Source of the DNA: Brienomyrus brachyistius
Lineage: Eukaryota; Chordata; Actinopteri; Osteoglossiformes; Mormyridae
Reading direction: 5' to 3'
Length of the DNA stretch: 64,000 bases
Assembly: GCF_023856365.1 (NCBI RefSeq)
Contig: NC_064539.1
Coordinates: 17,521,519 to 17,585,518 of the forward strand
Below, piece after piece: positions 1 to 45,481 of the stretch. Position 1 is the stretch's first letter; the number at the start of each line of letters is the position of its first letter. The position numbers and the translations under genes were made by a program. The notes below the pieces were generated by a model. It searched no databases. It was not told the DNA's origin and saw only the letters and a list, made by a program, of their open reading frames with translations.

Positions 1-1760
1 GTTTGAGTCAATTTATGGGGCACAGCCTTTCCTAGGCCAGTGGAGGCAGGTCGGTAAGAATCGGCTTGATGGAACCCGACCTCTGCGTATCTCTGGATCA
101 TCTCCCGACGGGAGGCGTGACCAGGAAGTCGGTTTTCTGTATCGTCGATATGATTAGGTCCGTAGAACGTTCGCTGGACCCCGTGATTCTTACTCTCCCT
201 AAATCCGCCTTGTTATTTCCTGGTGCTGGTCTGAGGCGACTTCCATCCTTTCTGAGCCTCACGCTTCCTTCAGGTCTTCCTCCAGTGTCAGTTTGTTCTC
301 CGCGGCCTGAAGTCTGCGCTGGGACCGAGACCACGTACTGTACGCACCGTCGATGCCACTCTGTTTTTTTTTGGCCGTAGGAAATGAGTTGTCAGCCTTT
401 GGGTAGAATTACTTTCACAAGTGTGTCCGATTTGTTCATGTTACAGGCAAACGTTTATGTTTTTTGTGCAGTTTACCCAAGTTTTGCTGGGTAATACTCA
501 GAGATAAGGTTCACGTTATAGAATCCTCGGAAGGACACACACACATACACACACTTTGCAGTTTGGAGAATTCATTCAGAATGAGACATTAGATAACCAA
601 TGGATCCCAGATATAAGGCGTCCCGCCTGTTTGCAGGCTCTTACTGTCCTTATTACACGCCGAGATGAATTCAGATCAGAAGCTCGGGCGTGTTCAGCCC
701 GGAAGCTTAGCCCGTCTACCCACCCTGCAGATTGGCTTGTCTGTCTCTCTTCCCGCCATCTGTACTTCTGGATGCTCCTACAGGCGTCCTGGTGTGTGAA
801 ACACGGGTAACAACGGTCACGTTTCCACACTCGGCTGGGACAGGGCGGTAGCCGGTGTCCTGCTTACAGGTCATCAACTGTGGCTCATGTCCTATTCCTT
901 TGGTAAAATGAGAAGCTTTGCCAAAACAATGCAGCTTTTCCCGCACGGAGCCCTCGTCAAGCTCGTCATTTTCTATTACGGGAGGCTTATGCAGAGGCGT
1001 GTCATCTGAGAGCCCTAACTGCTTCAGCAGAAAGCCCCGCCATCAAAGGTCACTCATCAGCTTGGTCACGTTCTCTTAGTCCGTAGAATTGAGGGACGCA
1101 TTGAGCTGTGGCACTGAGATGCAGCTACGTTTCCATTGGGTTTAAAGGCCATGGATACAGTGACTCATCCTCTTCTAGTTGCACTGAAGGTAACACTCAG
1201 GACACAAGGGACTGAAAGGGCACCCACACCCATGCCATTCAGCACAGGGTATTAATACTTAAAATGTGTATCGCTTTCTGTGTTTCTAAGGATAGACCTG
1301 ATATCATTTGTTGATATATATAGAAACAGGGTTGAAATTAGAGTAAATCTTTTTATTCTTGTTTATATTTGTGTTTAATGTGTTTCAATGCTTCTCCAGG
1401 GGCACTTTTCCAACATATTTTCGGTACTTTTGCTTTTCCGTTGACTTCCGGTCAAGTACCGTTTCCCAAAACTTCCAGTACCAAAAGTGCCAAAGCAGAT
1501 GGGGTATCACTTTGGTACTTTGGGTTGAGACTTGAGACACTTTCTTTGTCGATCGAGTATGCAAAAAGCCTGCTGCTAAAACACAATATAACCACCGGCT
1601 TGAAAACAGTTGTGAACTCAGAAAACAATGTGGTATGTGGTATTGGTGTTTTTGGACTTTTGATGCAGTGACTGTGAGTGGGCCGCCGGCATGCTATGAA
1701 TGCACCATTTTGCAGTCGGCACCTCCTTGACGGTTGCGGGGTTCTCTGGGGGGGGTCCAG
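1..1760 (+). other. RABGAP1 intron (left edge), no exon seen
   Basis: I found no exon here that would supply the codon split at 1761. Short open frames on both strands lack recognisable protein features. The only structure noted is a foldback-like stretch near 1396-1495. The region ends in a usable acceptor, TCCAG at 1756-1760. Confidence 0.6.
1396..1495. repeat. Foldback (inverted-repeat) element candidate
   Basis: The left arm contains GGGGCACTTTTCC and CGGTACTTTTGC. The right arm contains GTACCGTTTCC and CCAGTACCAAAAGTGCC, which are imperfect reverse complements of the left arm. The arrangement resembles a short MITE. No coding capacity and no clear target duplication were found. Confidence 0.4.
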
Positions 1761-35265
<33,505 letters not shown>

Positions 35266-35488
35266 CTAGAGGGAGGGGCCAGGCCGAGCGAGGCTGCCAC
35301 TGCAGTGCCCCCTCTCCTACCCCCCCCCCCCCCCCTCCACGCTCACTCCCGGGACCAGAGTGGATACTCAACGGGGTTTTTAAAAAGGACAATATTCTTA
35401 GGGTACAACAACTCCAGACGACAAGATGTACTTAAAATTAAAAAGGCTTTAACTTTAGCGGAGTCAATATACTACTGATTATTTAAAA

Positions 35489-35651
35489 CAGTGTTTCTCA
35501 GCCTGGTCCTGGACCTCCAGAAAGTCCAGGTTTTTGCTCCCTGCTAGACAGTCCCCCGTTTTGCTCCCTCCCAGCTTCCAACCTACCGTGAGCTGGGATG
35601 GACCAAACCTGGACTACTGGGGCTCCCCAAGGGCCGGGTTGAAAAACGCTG
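35489..35651. mobile_element. hAT-type foldback MITE, copy 2, with perfect 8-bp target duplication
   Basis: It begins CAGTGTTTCTCAGCCTGG and ends GGGTTGAAAAACGCTG. It is flanked by ATTTAAAA at 35481-35488 and again at 35652-35659. An 8-bp duplication and CAGTGTTTCTCA ends are typical of the hAT superfamily. The interior has no coding capacity. It lies 224 bp past the RABGAP1 stop, so probably within its 3' UTR. Confidence 0.85.
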
Positions 35652-35690
35652 ATTTAAAAGGTAAGGATGTGGCTGTGGAGTAGCCAGGAC

Positions 35691-35786
35691 TGCTCTTACC
35701 ACTGAGGAGGGCACTCCACCTGCTCTTACCACTGAGGAGGGCACTCCACCTGCTCTTACCACTGAGGAGGGCACTCCACCTGCTCT
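35691..35786 (+). repeat. Short tandem repeat, 30-bp unit, 3 copies
   Basis: Three nearly identical units of TGCTCTTACCACTGAGG and AGGGCACTCCACC lie in the presumed RABGAP1 3' UTR. Confidence 0.9.
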
Positions 35787-38064
35787 CCTGCTTCAGGCTA
35801 CTTGCACAAAACTCCTGTTGAAATCTAGGTACAAGTGCTAACAGCCTCCTTTTTGAACTTGTGAGCTTTTTCTGATTCTGTTTAACAATGCTGTTTTTTG
35901 TTTTCTATTTACATAAGTACATACGTTCTGATGTATAGATATGTGTGCGTGAGTCTGCGTGTCTGTGTGTATGAACTGAATGGGGCTCCTTTGACATTTT
36001 TACCATGTGGAAATGGAGGTCGGTGCCATTCAGGCTGTAGAAACCGCGAGGAAGGCCTGGCGTCGATCGTGCCGAATCGCTGCACTCACTGACAGTCACT
36101 ATAATCATTGAACACGCCACTCTGATCATTACTTGATGCTGGTCCACCACTTGGGGGCTTCTTTTCACTGTAAAAGGCCGTCAGCGTGCCGCAGCGAGGC
36201 GGGTACTAGCCAAGGGGGCGTCGGCGAGTCAGTGGACCTCTACCCATGATAGCCAGCATCCCCGCTAGATTCTGAGCCCCGCGTTTGACCATGTGCTCCT
36301 AGGATGGGTGGCAGGGCGGGATTAGAGATGGTCTCGGCCCAGGTGACTTCTGGCATCTGCTACTAAGAAGCAGAATTTAAGGGCTGGTGTGTCTAGACAG
36401 CCTTTGATAAGGATTTGGGGATGTAAGGCCGTGTGTTTGTGCGCGTGCAGAGGGTCTCTTTCAGGTGTGCTGTAGCAGAAGAGCAGCAGCTCTTTGCACC
36501 TTAAACATATTTATAATAGGTTACTGCTGGTTCACGTTGCCGTTGTGATTAGTGGAGAGCTTGTACTGCGGAAGCTGACTTTGAGAGGCATTGGTTTGTA
36601 TATAAGAAGCGTATGAGTTTGTTTATTTTGTATTCCTGTTTTCCTCGGTAACTATACTAATGTTGCCTAACGTAATCCGTTATGTCGATGCTCAAAGCTT
36701 TTTGTCTGAAATGTCAAACCGCTGTTACATTCATTACATGCCAAAATGTACCTTCATCCAGCATTATGGAAGTGTGGATGTTGTAATAGTAATAGATTGC
36801 ATTGTGTATAATTCATGCATTTAAATATAAACTAAGGAAGTGATAAATACAGATTAACAGATGTCTCCCTCGTTTTTGTTTTGTTAAATTTCATGCCACC
36901 GGTGACACCTGGGGTGGGAGAGTCATTGCTTTATACGGTCATTAGAGTCTAAGCAGCTAATCGCTTTAGCGGCAGTTTGGGGACATCTAACACCATCTAA
37001 ATATAATTTAGGTGGAGCTTAGGAGAGAGTGTTTGGTGTTCAGGCTGGTGTTTGCCTGGGCCGATGTCCAGCATCATGTCTGATTTCAGTGATTTTAAAA
37101 GGTAAGGAAATGGTTAATAGTCTTGTCTGTATATATTATTGTGAACGGACAGAGAAACACAAAACGAAATGGAAGTCCCATCATTTTGTGTAATTTAAAA
37201 CAAAGGTCTAATGACGCTTATGAAAGCATCATATAATCTGTGCTCTGCTTATCGCCTAACCCACGACCAGGATGCAGGATGCAGACCGCCAGCACGCTCC
37301 CATCTTCTCGGCTGACGGCCTGCCCAGCTGTTCTCTAAAGCCATCGCCTCTCTCTGTCCTCGCCTTTGATCCTCTCGCAGAAGCCTCTTCTTTCTTAGTG
37401 CTGACTCTCTCCAGAGTCCAGCTGATGATTCTGGGTCGGATGTGACTCTCGGGAGTCCTCAGAACTCCTGCCGTGCTCCTCGAGGAGTGCGGACGCCGCA
37501 AAAGACGGAGGTGAAACAGAATAAGTGCGAAGAGAAGGCAGGGAAACCATAGCAACCAGCAGAAAGGGAACAGGCCGACTCTAATGGGCTGAGAGTCGTA
37601 ACGAGGCGCGTGTGAAGCGGCTCTGTGATTGATGACTGCGCTCCTACACAAATCTCTACCTGTTTGTAGTCTTTGTTTTTTTCCGTCCTCATCCCATTAT
37701 GTGAAGGTCTCCGAATCCCCCTCCATGTCTTTCACAGTCCTTCTCTCAGTCATTTCTCATTGACCCCTTAAGCTTCCAAATCCATCCAGGCAGTTTCCAT
37801 CCTGCTTGGGGGCAGCTTAAATGAAGCCTCCTGCCACACTCAAGACCTGCATGCCTGCATAGCTTTTGATTCACAAAGCTGGTAAGCCAGACTGTTAAAT
37901 AGTTTTTAAGTGTCTTAATTTGACTATAGTGATACCCCTAGAAAAACACCGTTAATGAAGCCTGTCTGTTTCTGCCAAGCCATAAAATGGAACATCAGTT
38001 TGTATGTGTGGTATCGGGTGCACTCCAGAAAGGCTTTTCATGGCAAACAACCAGGTTTGTACAG

Positions 38065-38183
38065 AAGTGCTTCCGATCCGGTCCTCCGGGACATACAGCC
38101 GCTCCATGTTTTTGCTCCCTCCCAGCTTGATGCCAGGCAGTCCACAGTCTGGGGGCCCCAGAGAACAAGGTTGGGAAACATTG
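38065..38183. mobile_element. hAT-type foldback MITE, copy 3
   Basis: It shares CGGTCCTCCGGGACATACAG, CTCCATGTTTTTGCTCCC and TTGGGAAACATTG with the other copies. It is flanked by TTGTACAG and TTGTAGAA, a 6-of-8 match. Part of the second arm is missing. Confidence 0.65.
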
Positions 38184-38584
38184 TTGTAGAACATGCAAAT
38201 TCTGCTATTGGTAAAATGCAGCGCTGGAACTCTTGAGCAGCAGATATTAAAATTGTGCTCTCTAGATTTTTGGAATCAAATAAAAAAGATTTTGCCTTTA
38301 TTATTTTCTTCACATTGTCTATTCCAAGAAGTAAATTTCATTTTTGACCACATTCCAGTTTTAATGTTCCAATATGGGTTTTCCACCAAAAATAGTGGAT
38401 TAAAACTTCAGGGTTCTAGACACTCCAGTAGCTCTTCAGGAGTTTGCATCATTTAGTTGTTTTTAAGTTGCTGAAAAAACTTCCTTAATTATCTGTGCTT
38501 TGACTTTGACTGAAGTGAATATGAGTATTCAGTGAGTGTTTCAATGGCTAATCATCTAGTATTTTGAGTACCATAATCTCAAAG

Positions 38585-38752
38585 GTGGTCTTTCTCAACT
38601 TAGTCCTCGGGGACCCCTAGAAGGTCCAGGTTTTTGCTCCCCCTCAGCTCCCTGAAAGATAGTCCACATTTTTCCTCCCTACTGGGAGCTGGGCAGGAGC
38701 AAAAACATTGACCGTCTGGGGCTTCCTGAGCACTGGGGTGAGAAACATCACT
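38585..38752. mobile_element. hAT-type foldback MITE, copy 4
   Basis: Arms contain TTTCTCAACTTAGTCCTCGG and GGGGTGAGAAACATCAC. Internal GGTCCAGGTTTTTGCTCCC and GGGAGCTGGGCAGGAGCAAA mirror each other. The target duplication is unclear. Confidence 0.65.
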
Positions 38753-39209
38753 TTCAAGTCAAGCAAGACCAGTTACACAGGACGAGATTTTAAAATCTGT
38801 ATGGGAATCCATACAGTTGATTAGTAATGAAAAATGTAACCAGAGGCTCCCCAGTGACGCACCAGGCGAAGTGTGGTGAATCTCTGGAGGAGCTGTGTAG
38901 TACAGTGCATGTAAAGAAGGGCTGGCAAATGCAGACTGACCGCTGCAGACTGACTGCCATTTCGGTGGCTGGGATCCTGTGTTATGCTGGAATGGCTCAC
39001 AGCAGAGTCATCAGACCAAATATGCGCTGATCCATTTTATCAACTCTATATGCTTGCATTTCTACAACTGAATATATACCTGGACCAGAAACCGCGTGCA
39101 TGCAGTGAAGGAGACAATTAGGCATGAGCTTCCAGTTAATGACCAAGCGCAAGTGTAAGCAGCATCAGATCAGCTGCTGCACAGCAACGTCTAAGAAAGA
39201 GATGACCTA

Positions 39210-39296
39210 ATAAGATTTTGCTCCCTGCCAGACAGTCCACATTTTTGCTCCCTCCCAGCAAGGACGATCCCCGAGGACCGGGATGGGAAACCAAAG
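39210..39296. mobile_element. hAT-type MITE fragment, copy 5
   Basis: A partial copy with TTTTGCTCCCTGCCAGACAG, TCCACATTTTTGCTCCCTCC and the arm CCCGAGGACCGGGATGGGAA. The outer left end is absent. Confidence 0.55.
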
Positions 39297-39790
39297 CACT
39301 TGGTTAGCCATGTTGTTTGCATGCTGCAAATGTCAGGAATAACTCCGCACTTAAAGTGGCCCATAATTTTAACCACGAAGGTAGATTAAGAATCAAATAG
39401 CAGTCCAGATTAAGAATCAAACAGCAGTCCAGGATGCTGTTATGTGTGAAGCTGAGTGTGAAGCTCTCCCCAGCGACACACCCTGCGTTTGCTGCATGCC
39501 TCAACCCCATAACGCCCCTGCAAATCCCGACCCTGCTCCCTGTTAGCTGCTGAGATTATCTGTACTGCATGAACTTGTAACACAGATTAAAAACAGTTGT
39601 TCCCGCTTTTTATCTCAGCCTGTTGGATACATCTGCTTTCCTCTGCATTATTTACAGCAATTTTATGGTTTGGGTTTAACTGGGTAGGATTTTACCTTCA
39701 CAGGTATGTTTATTTTCTTAGGTGATTCAATAAGGCTCTGTAATAGTTAGAATGCCTTTACATCTAAAGTCTATCCCTGTAACTGTCACT

Positions 39791-40841
39791 GGTCACTTTA
39801 TTAGGTACACCTGTTCAACTGTTGAACCAAATATCTAATCAATGAATCTTATATCAGCAGCACAGTGTATATAATCATGCAGATAGAGGTCAGGAGCTTC
39901 AGGTAATGTTCACATCAAACACCAAAATGGGGAAGAAAGGTGATTTAAGGACTTTGAATGTGACATTGGTGATGGTGCCAGGTGGGCTGGTTTGAGGATT
40001 TCAGACATTGCTGATCTACTGGGATTTTCACACACGACCATCTTTAGGGTTTATAGGAAAAAGGCCGAAAAAGAAAAAACATCCAGTGAGCAGCGGATCT
40101 CTGGGTGAAAATGCCTGGATGGCGGAGGTCAGAGAAGAATGGCCAGACTGGTTCAAGCTGATAGAAAGGCAACAGAAGACCGCACCGCTAAGAACAGTGT
40201 CGGCTAAAAATAGGATATTGAGGCTACAGTGGGTATGGACTCACCATAACTGGACAATGGAAGACTGGAAAAACGTTGCCTGGCCAGAAGAGTCTCGATT
40301 TCTGCTGTGACATTCAGATGGTAAGGTCAGAACTTGGCATCAACAACATGAAAGCATGGATCCATCCTGCCTTGTATTCCGGGTGGTGGTGGTGTTTAGT
40401 GTGAGGGATTTTTTTCTTGGCCCACTTTGGACTCCTTAGTACTAAATGAGGATCATTTAAATGCCACAGCCTACCTGAGAATTGTTGCTGACCATGTCCA
40501 TCCCTTTATGAGCACAGTGTTACCCAGCTTCTAATGGCTACTTCCAGCAGACTAACACACTATGTCACCAAGCCCATATCACCTCAGGCTGGTTTCTTGA
40601 ACATGACAATGAGTTCACTGTGCTCATATGGCCTCCACAGTCACCAGATCGCAATCCAGTACAGCACCTATGGGATGTGGTGGAACAGGAGAGTCACATC
40701 ATGAAAGTGCGGCCACCACATCTCCAGCAGGTCTGTGACACTGTCATGTCATCCTGGACCACAGTCTCTGAGGAATGTTTCAAGCACTGTTGAATCTATG
40801 CCGTGAAGAATTAAGGCGGTTCTGAAGGATAAAGGGGGTCC
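39791..40841 (+). mobile_element. Tc1/mariner-type transposon, decayed and 3'-truncated
   Basis: It opens with GGTCACTTTATTAGGTACAC, a terminal sequence I recall from Tc1-like elements of fish. The body retains transposase-like words in shifting frames: ENAWMAEVREEW, QWVWTHHNWTMEDWKNVAWP, HESMDPSCL, a glycine run, VADHVHPFM, then PQSPDRNPVQHLWDVVEQE. Stops and frameshifts interrupt the frame, so no enzyme is made. The right end fades after GGGGGTCC at 40841 and no matching inverted terminus follows. It lies between the convergent RABGAP1 and STRBP genes. Confidence 0.85.
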
Positions 40842-42714
40842 ATTATAGAGTGATCACTCACTCTGTATTATCTGTGTCCCCAAATCCAAAATCCTTAAGC
40901 TGTATGTTAGCCTTCCATAAAGGGGCTCATCAAAAATTCTCTTGGCGTCTGAAGGGTTAAGTTTGCTTGACTTTCTGCCTTATGGGTGTAAACAAAGCAT
41001 GTTCCATGAAGGCCCAGAAGCTGGGGGGGGGGGGGGGGGGTGGGACACTACCACACTGTTCTCAAAATGCTCAATCACCTGTTAGCTGATACTTGTTTTT
41101 AATGAGCGAAATATAAAATTCATTGTACAGATGTCACATTCCTCGGCGTTCCCTTCAAGTGTCATGTTGACAGTTAAACACTTGTTCGATATCTTGTTCA
41201 ATTATTAATCTGGTTTGCAGATAGATGATGTCTAAACCATACAATTATACCCAGATATTTGATGGATTTAAATAGTCGAACTTGCCATAGTGAATATCCT
41301 TCCACTGGTTCTCACTTTTAATTTATTAAAAAAGCTTTAAATAGTAGGAGAAGCATCAGCGTTATGCAATTCCACAGTCCCTGTTCCTCTCTGCACTAAA
41401 AATACTTGCAGGCAGCTAGAGTAGCTTGTAGGCAGAATGAACTTGGTAAGTCGTGGTGTTGCTCAGTCTTCCTATGAAGAGGTGCGAGCTGCTCGCTCTC
41501 ACGCTGTCTCGATGCCTCAGGCCAAAATAGGGCTGAACTTGCTTACCCTCCAGACAGGGAGACATTGCAAGCTTTGCAGGATTGTTTTTCCCTGATGCAA
41601 TCCGGCTATAAACGGCTCATCTCTCCTGCAGCCGGGCTCTGATTTATCGGCTTGTTGGCTGCCAGCATCACTTCTCCTCGGAGCCGTACCGCCCCACCAG
41701 CGGATGATCGAGGAGCCCCTAGCATCACCTACAGAACTGATTACGCTGCAACATGCATAATTTAGGTTCCTTTGCGCCTTTTAAGTCCATCTTGTCATCT
41801 CTTGGCAGGTGTTGGAATCTTGTGTGGCTGGAGTATGATCTGGAAATTTCTCCATAATCAACCCTCCTCTAACTGCTTAGATCACAGAATGTTATACAGT
41901 AGCCACTGTGCTGCATGTCCAGCATTATGAGGGGAAAATAGCTGCACTAGCTGCAGGTGGGTAATCAAATCAAAAGTCTTGTTAAGGACCCATTAATGAG
42001 ATTGGCTCCTAATCTACACAAGGTTACTGGAGACTGTACCATATAAATTTCCTGCTGCTATCAATTTTCAGTTTTTGTACAATGATTGATGTCTCAGAAC
42101 TGGTCTGTAGATGGCGTTGATTTTATTTATGAAGCACAATGCTATAAGTGAAGCAAGACGTATTTTCTGAGGCAGATCCATCACTTTAAATCGGTGTTTC
42201 TCAACCGGGTCCTCTGGGACCCCCAGACAGTCCATGTTTTGGCTCCCTCACAGCTAGACAGGCTACCAATAGCTGGGAGGGAGCAAAAACATGGACCATC
42301 TGGTGGTCCCCGAGAAACGGGTTGAGGAACACTGCCTTAAATTAACTGAAAGGTAAAACGAGCTGCCGTCTGACATCTTGACAGCCATTTCCAAAGTCCT
42401 TGGCTTGCAGTCTCCCAGGTGCCATGGGTGTCGATTCCTGAAATCCCAGCAGATCCATGTTGGTCCGGCACAGCCAGCTCTGTAAAGCTGCCAGGTCTCC
42501 TCTGTCTGATTTTTATTTTAGATGCCAGGTTGCTGAGTGCGGTGAGGCAGCATCGTTTACAGTCATTATTCATGCAAAATAGTTTAGTTGTTGCTCAGTA
42601 TTCAGCGGGCAGACTTATTTCTCAAGACTTCATCGTCTCCTGAATTACAATCTGCTGACGTCAGTTTCACAGCATTGTTTTATATTTGTCTGACAGAAGG
42701 ACAAGACAGGCAGT
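40842..42714. other. Intergenic, gene-free
   Basis: I recognise no gene. A G-run of about 19 lies at 41023-41041 and a MITE at 42192-42334. The rest is unique-looking, moderately AT-rich sequence between convergent genes. Confidence 0.55.
42192..42334. mobile_element. hAT-type foldback MITE, copy 6, the clearest foldback
   Basis: It begins CGGTGTTTCTCAACCGGG and ends CGGGTTGAGGAACACTG, near-perfect terminal inverted repeats. Internal arms GACAGTCCATGTTTTGGCTC and GGGAGCAAAAACATGGACC also mirror. It is flanked by CTTTAAAT (42184-42191) and CCTTAAAT (42335-42342), a 7-of-8 duplication. Confidence 0.85.
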
Positions 42715-42731
42715 TTGACGAGTCTCAGCAC

Positions 42732-42737
42732 TTTATT
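42732..42737 (-). terminator. Candidate distal poly(A) signal for STRBP
   Basis: The minus strand reads TTGACAATAAAGTGCTGAG: a canonical AATAAA at the inner edge of the repeat-poor block. Its use is inferred. Confidence 0.4.
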
Positions 42738-45418
42738 GTCAAGCAATAACTTATGGCAGATACAATGACAAACATCACCACGGTGATTTCGCTGCTAATA
42801 ATTTCATAACACAGAACTAGCAAACAGCTGCAGTGATTTCAATGGGCTTCAAAGCCTGCAGAGCTCACTCGCATAAATTGTGCACAGATTTACCATATCA
42901 CATTTTTTTTCCTTTACGTTTCAAAAATAACATTTTTGAAGGAACTCCTTGGTATCATTTTGTTTAACAAGTCCATGGAGGTGGGGCAGTTTGGCCAAAC
43001 TTCTCGGCTGTCGCCGATAGCAAGTCAAACTGCTTAAATTAATTACAGCACTATGAAGCCCTTCACTCGCCAGACTTCACGATTTATGACTGCAACAAAT
43101 GTTAACACAAAAGGGTCTTATGAAACACAGAAGTATTTAAAATGTATGAGTATATATTTTATGTGTATTATATATTTACATAAACAGTATACGCATGTAG
43201 CTCTTCTAAATTATACATTCATACGTTCTACTACAACAGAGAATACATTCCGACCCGCGAGTCTCAATCAGTCGCAGACTTTGCAAAAGGAGCCTGGAGC
43301 CTCCACTGAAAAGCTTTAAAAGCACAAATCCGTTTCCTGTCTGTGTACGTGTTTGATGGACCGCCTTCACCACGAGGTCACACTTGTGCTTTGCTCACAG
43401 CACAAACATGAAGAAAATTTGAAATTCAGCAACACTGCGCTCTCGCCGAAACAGGATCCCGTTCTATTTCAGCACCTCTGTGCTGAACGGAGAAACTGAA
43501 TTCCTAGATATCCGAACCCTAGTCCTACATGTGGACCTTTATCGCTATACTGAAGGGCTAAGATTCTTAAATATTTACACTAAGACAGACTGGAATGGAG
43601 TAAGCGCAGGTAAGCGGTTATAAAACAGAGGTGAGAAGTCTAAACACAACAGACCAGCTTGGCTCCTTAGTCTTTGGGATATGGGGGGGGGGGAATCATG
43701 ATGCTAAAAATTTAGGACATTCAGTGAGAAAAAATTACCAGAGAATATAACTGGGACCAGGGAATTGGTAAATATGCCCAGCTGGGCATAGATTTCATCG
43801 GGTAGCTTGGGTTAGATCCGCACAGCTGGGGCCACAAGCCTACAGACATATGAGAAAAGCTGAAGGAAACATTGTACCGCTGCTCACCTTTTCCAGGAAT
43901 CTGCTGAAAACATTCTGGTGCTAATATGGGGTAGACAATAAGGTGCTTGTTTATTTAAAACACTTATTTTAGGCAAGAATTTTTGGGAAAAAAATATTTG
44001 GGGCTGCCAGGAGGGCTCCAGCATTTGCTGTGAGCATGGCAGAGGGTGAGGACCGGCGCTGTGTGCCGCACTGACCTCAGGCCGCACGGGGCCCTGTTAG
44101 ACAGTTGGCTGTTCATTAGCCCTGAGTTTCAGTATTGCTAGTGTGGCTTTGTGCTTGTTCTATCCCAGCATTCCCAGACAGACTCAGCACACCAAACAAA
44201 GAAAAAGACTCTCCATTCTATCTCACTAAACAAGCCAGTTTTGTCTGCAGATCTTGAATTAATACAATTCCCTCGCCCCTTTATTGAACTCTTCTTTTCG
44301 CCATTGTTACCACTGTGGACCGCAGACATTAACCATTTGCTTTTGCCCTTTTGAATCAAAAAGGATACTCTCTATTCTCTCCAAAGGAAAATTACCCAGC
44401 TTAGTTTACATACTATTTATAGCATATAGACCAGAAATACAGAAAGTGTCAGATGGTTCTGTGAGCAGATTCTATCAATATTCCACTGAAAATCTCAACT
44501 GTGTCACTAACACCTTTGGTTACACGTTCAGCCAAGTGACTTTGGAATGAAGGAAATCACGGAAATGTTGAAATAAGTCCTAGTGCCCCTTAAGAATATA
44601 TTTTGAGTGATTGAGGACATGGAAGCCTGATTTATTTCTCTAACAGCTACTTTTAGTTAGTGTTTGTGGAAGACTCAAATACATTCAACTGACTATTTAC
44701 ATCCAGCTCTGCAGCGCAACACTGAAAAGCAGTAATGCAGTAAATGCAGAGAGAGCAGCTCTTCCCCCCACTGCGCCAACGAGCAGCTGAAGCCTGCGTC
44801 CCACAGAGGATCCCTACATCTTAGGCTGAAGCGATGGCAGCTTTACAACGACACATGTCAAGACAGAACCAGGAAGAATGTAGGAAGGAACAGCATGAAA
44901 CTCTCAAAATTACACATCAAGGGTTTGGAAAACTACTACATATTCCTACATAGCAAGATTAAAATAAATAGTATTTCTTAACAGCACAAAGACGTGCCTT
45001 TGTCTCACATTCATGTGTCATTATTATTGTTTATATATATTTTTATTTATTTATTTTTTGAACCCGATTCAGAGTAACAAAATACATGGAAGTTCCTTGA
45101 ACAAACGTGTGAACCACAGATGAGGAACAAACTTACACCAAAATGAGGGAATGTGTTTCACCTTCAGTTCTACATCCAAATTACAGGCGTCTGGAACTGC
45201 GAGGTTACTATAGAAAATAAACTTTACAAATTAAAAGTCCAGTTCTCATTTGTAAACAAATATAGCTGATCTTTAAGAAACACAAAAATTGTTTTAAAAT
45301 GTGTGTGTGTGTGTATATATATATGTTTATGTAAAATATGTATATTATATAGTGAAAACTAATTCAATTGTGCAATAGAACAAAAATGACTAACCATTTC
45401 TATTCCATTTTCTAAACT

Positions 45419-45479
<61 letters not shown>
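45419..45479. repeat. (TG)n(TA)n compound microsatellite
   Basis: A short TG run followed by about 22 TA dinucleotides. A smaller TG/TA tract lies at 45300-45324. Confidence 0.95.

Positions 45480-45481
<2 letters not shown>

Larger units (their letters stand above)
35266..38284 (+). other. RABGAP1 3' UTR and downstream flank (end not fixed)
   Basis: The 3' UTR starts after TAG at 35265. I could not fix the cleavage site: the first clear AATAAA on the + strand is at 38279-38284, and weaker ATTAAA-like signals occur near 35435. The stretch contains a C-run (35318-35335), a hAT MITE (35489-35651), a 30-bp triplet repeat (35691) and another MITE (38065). Confidence 0.45.
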
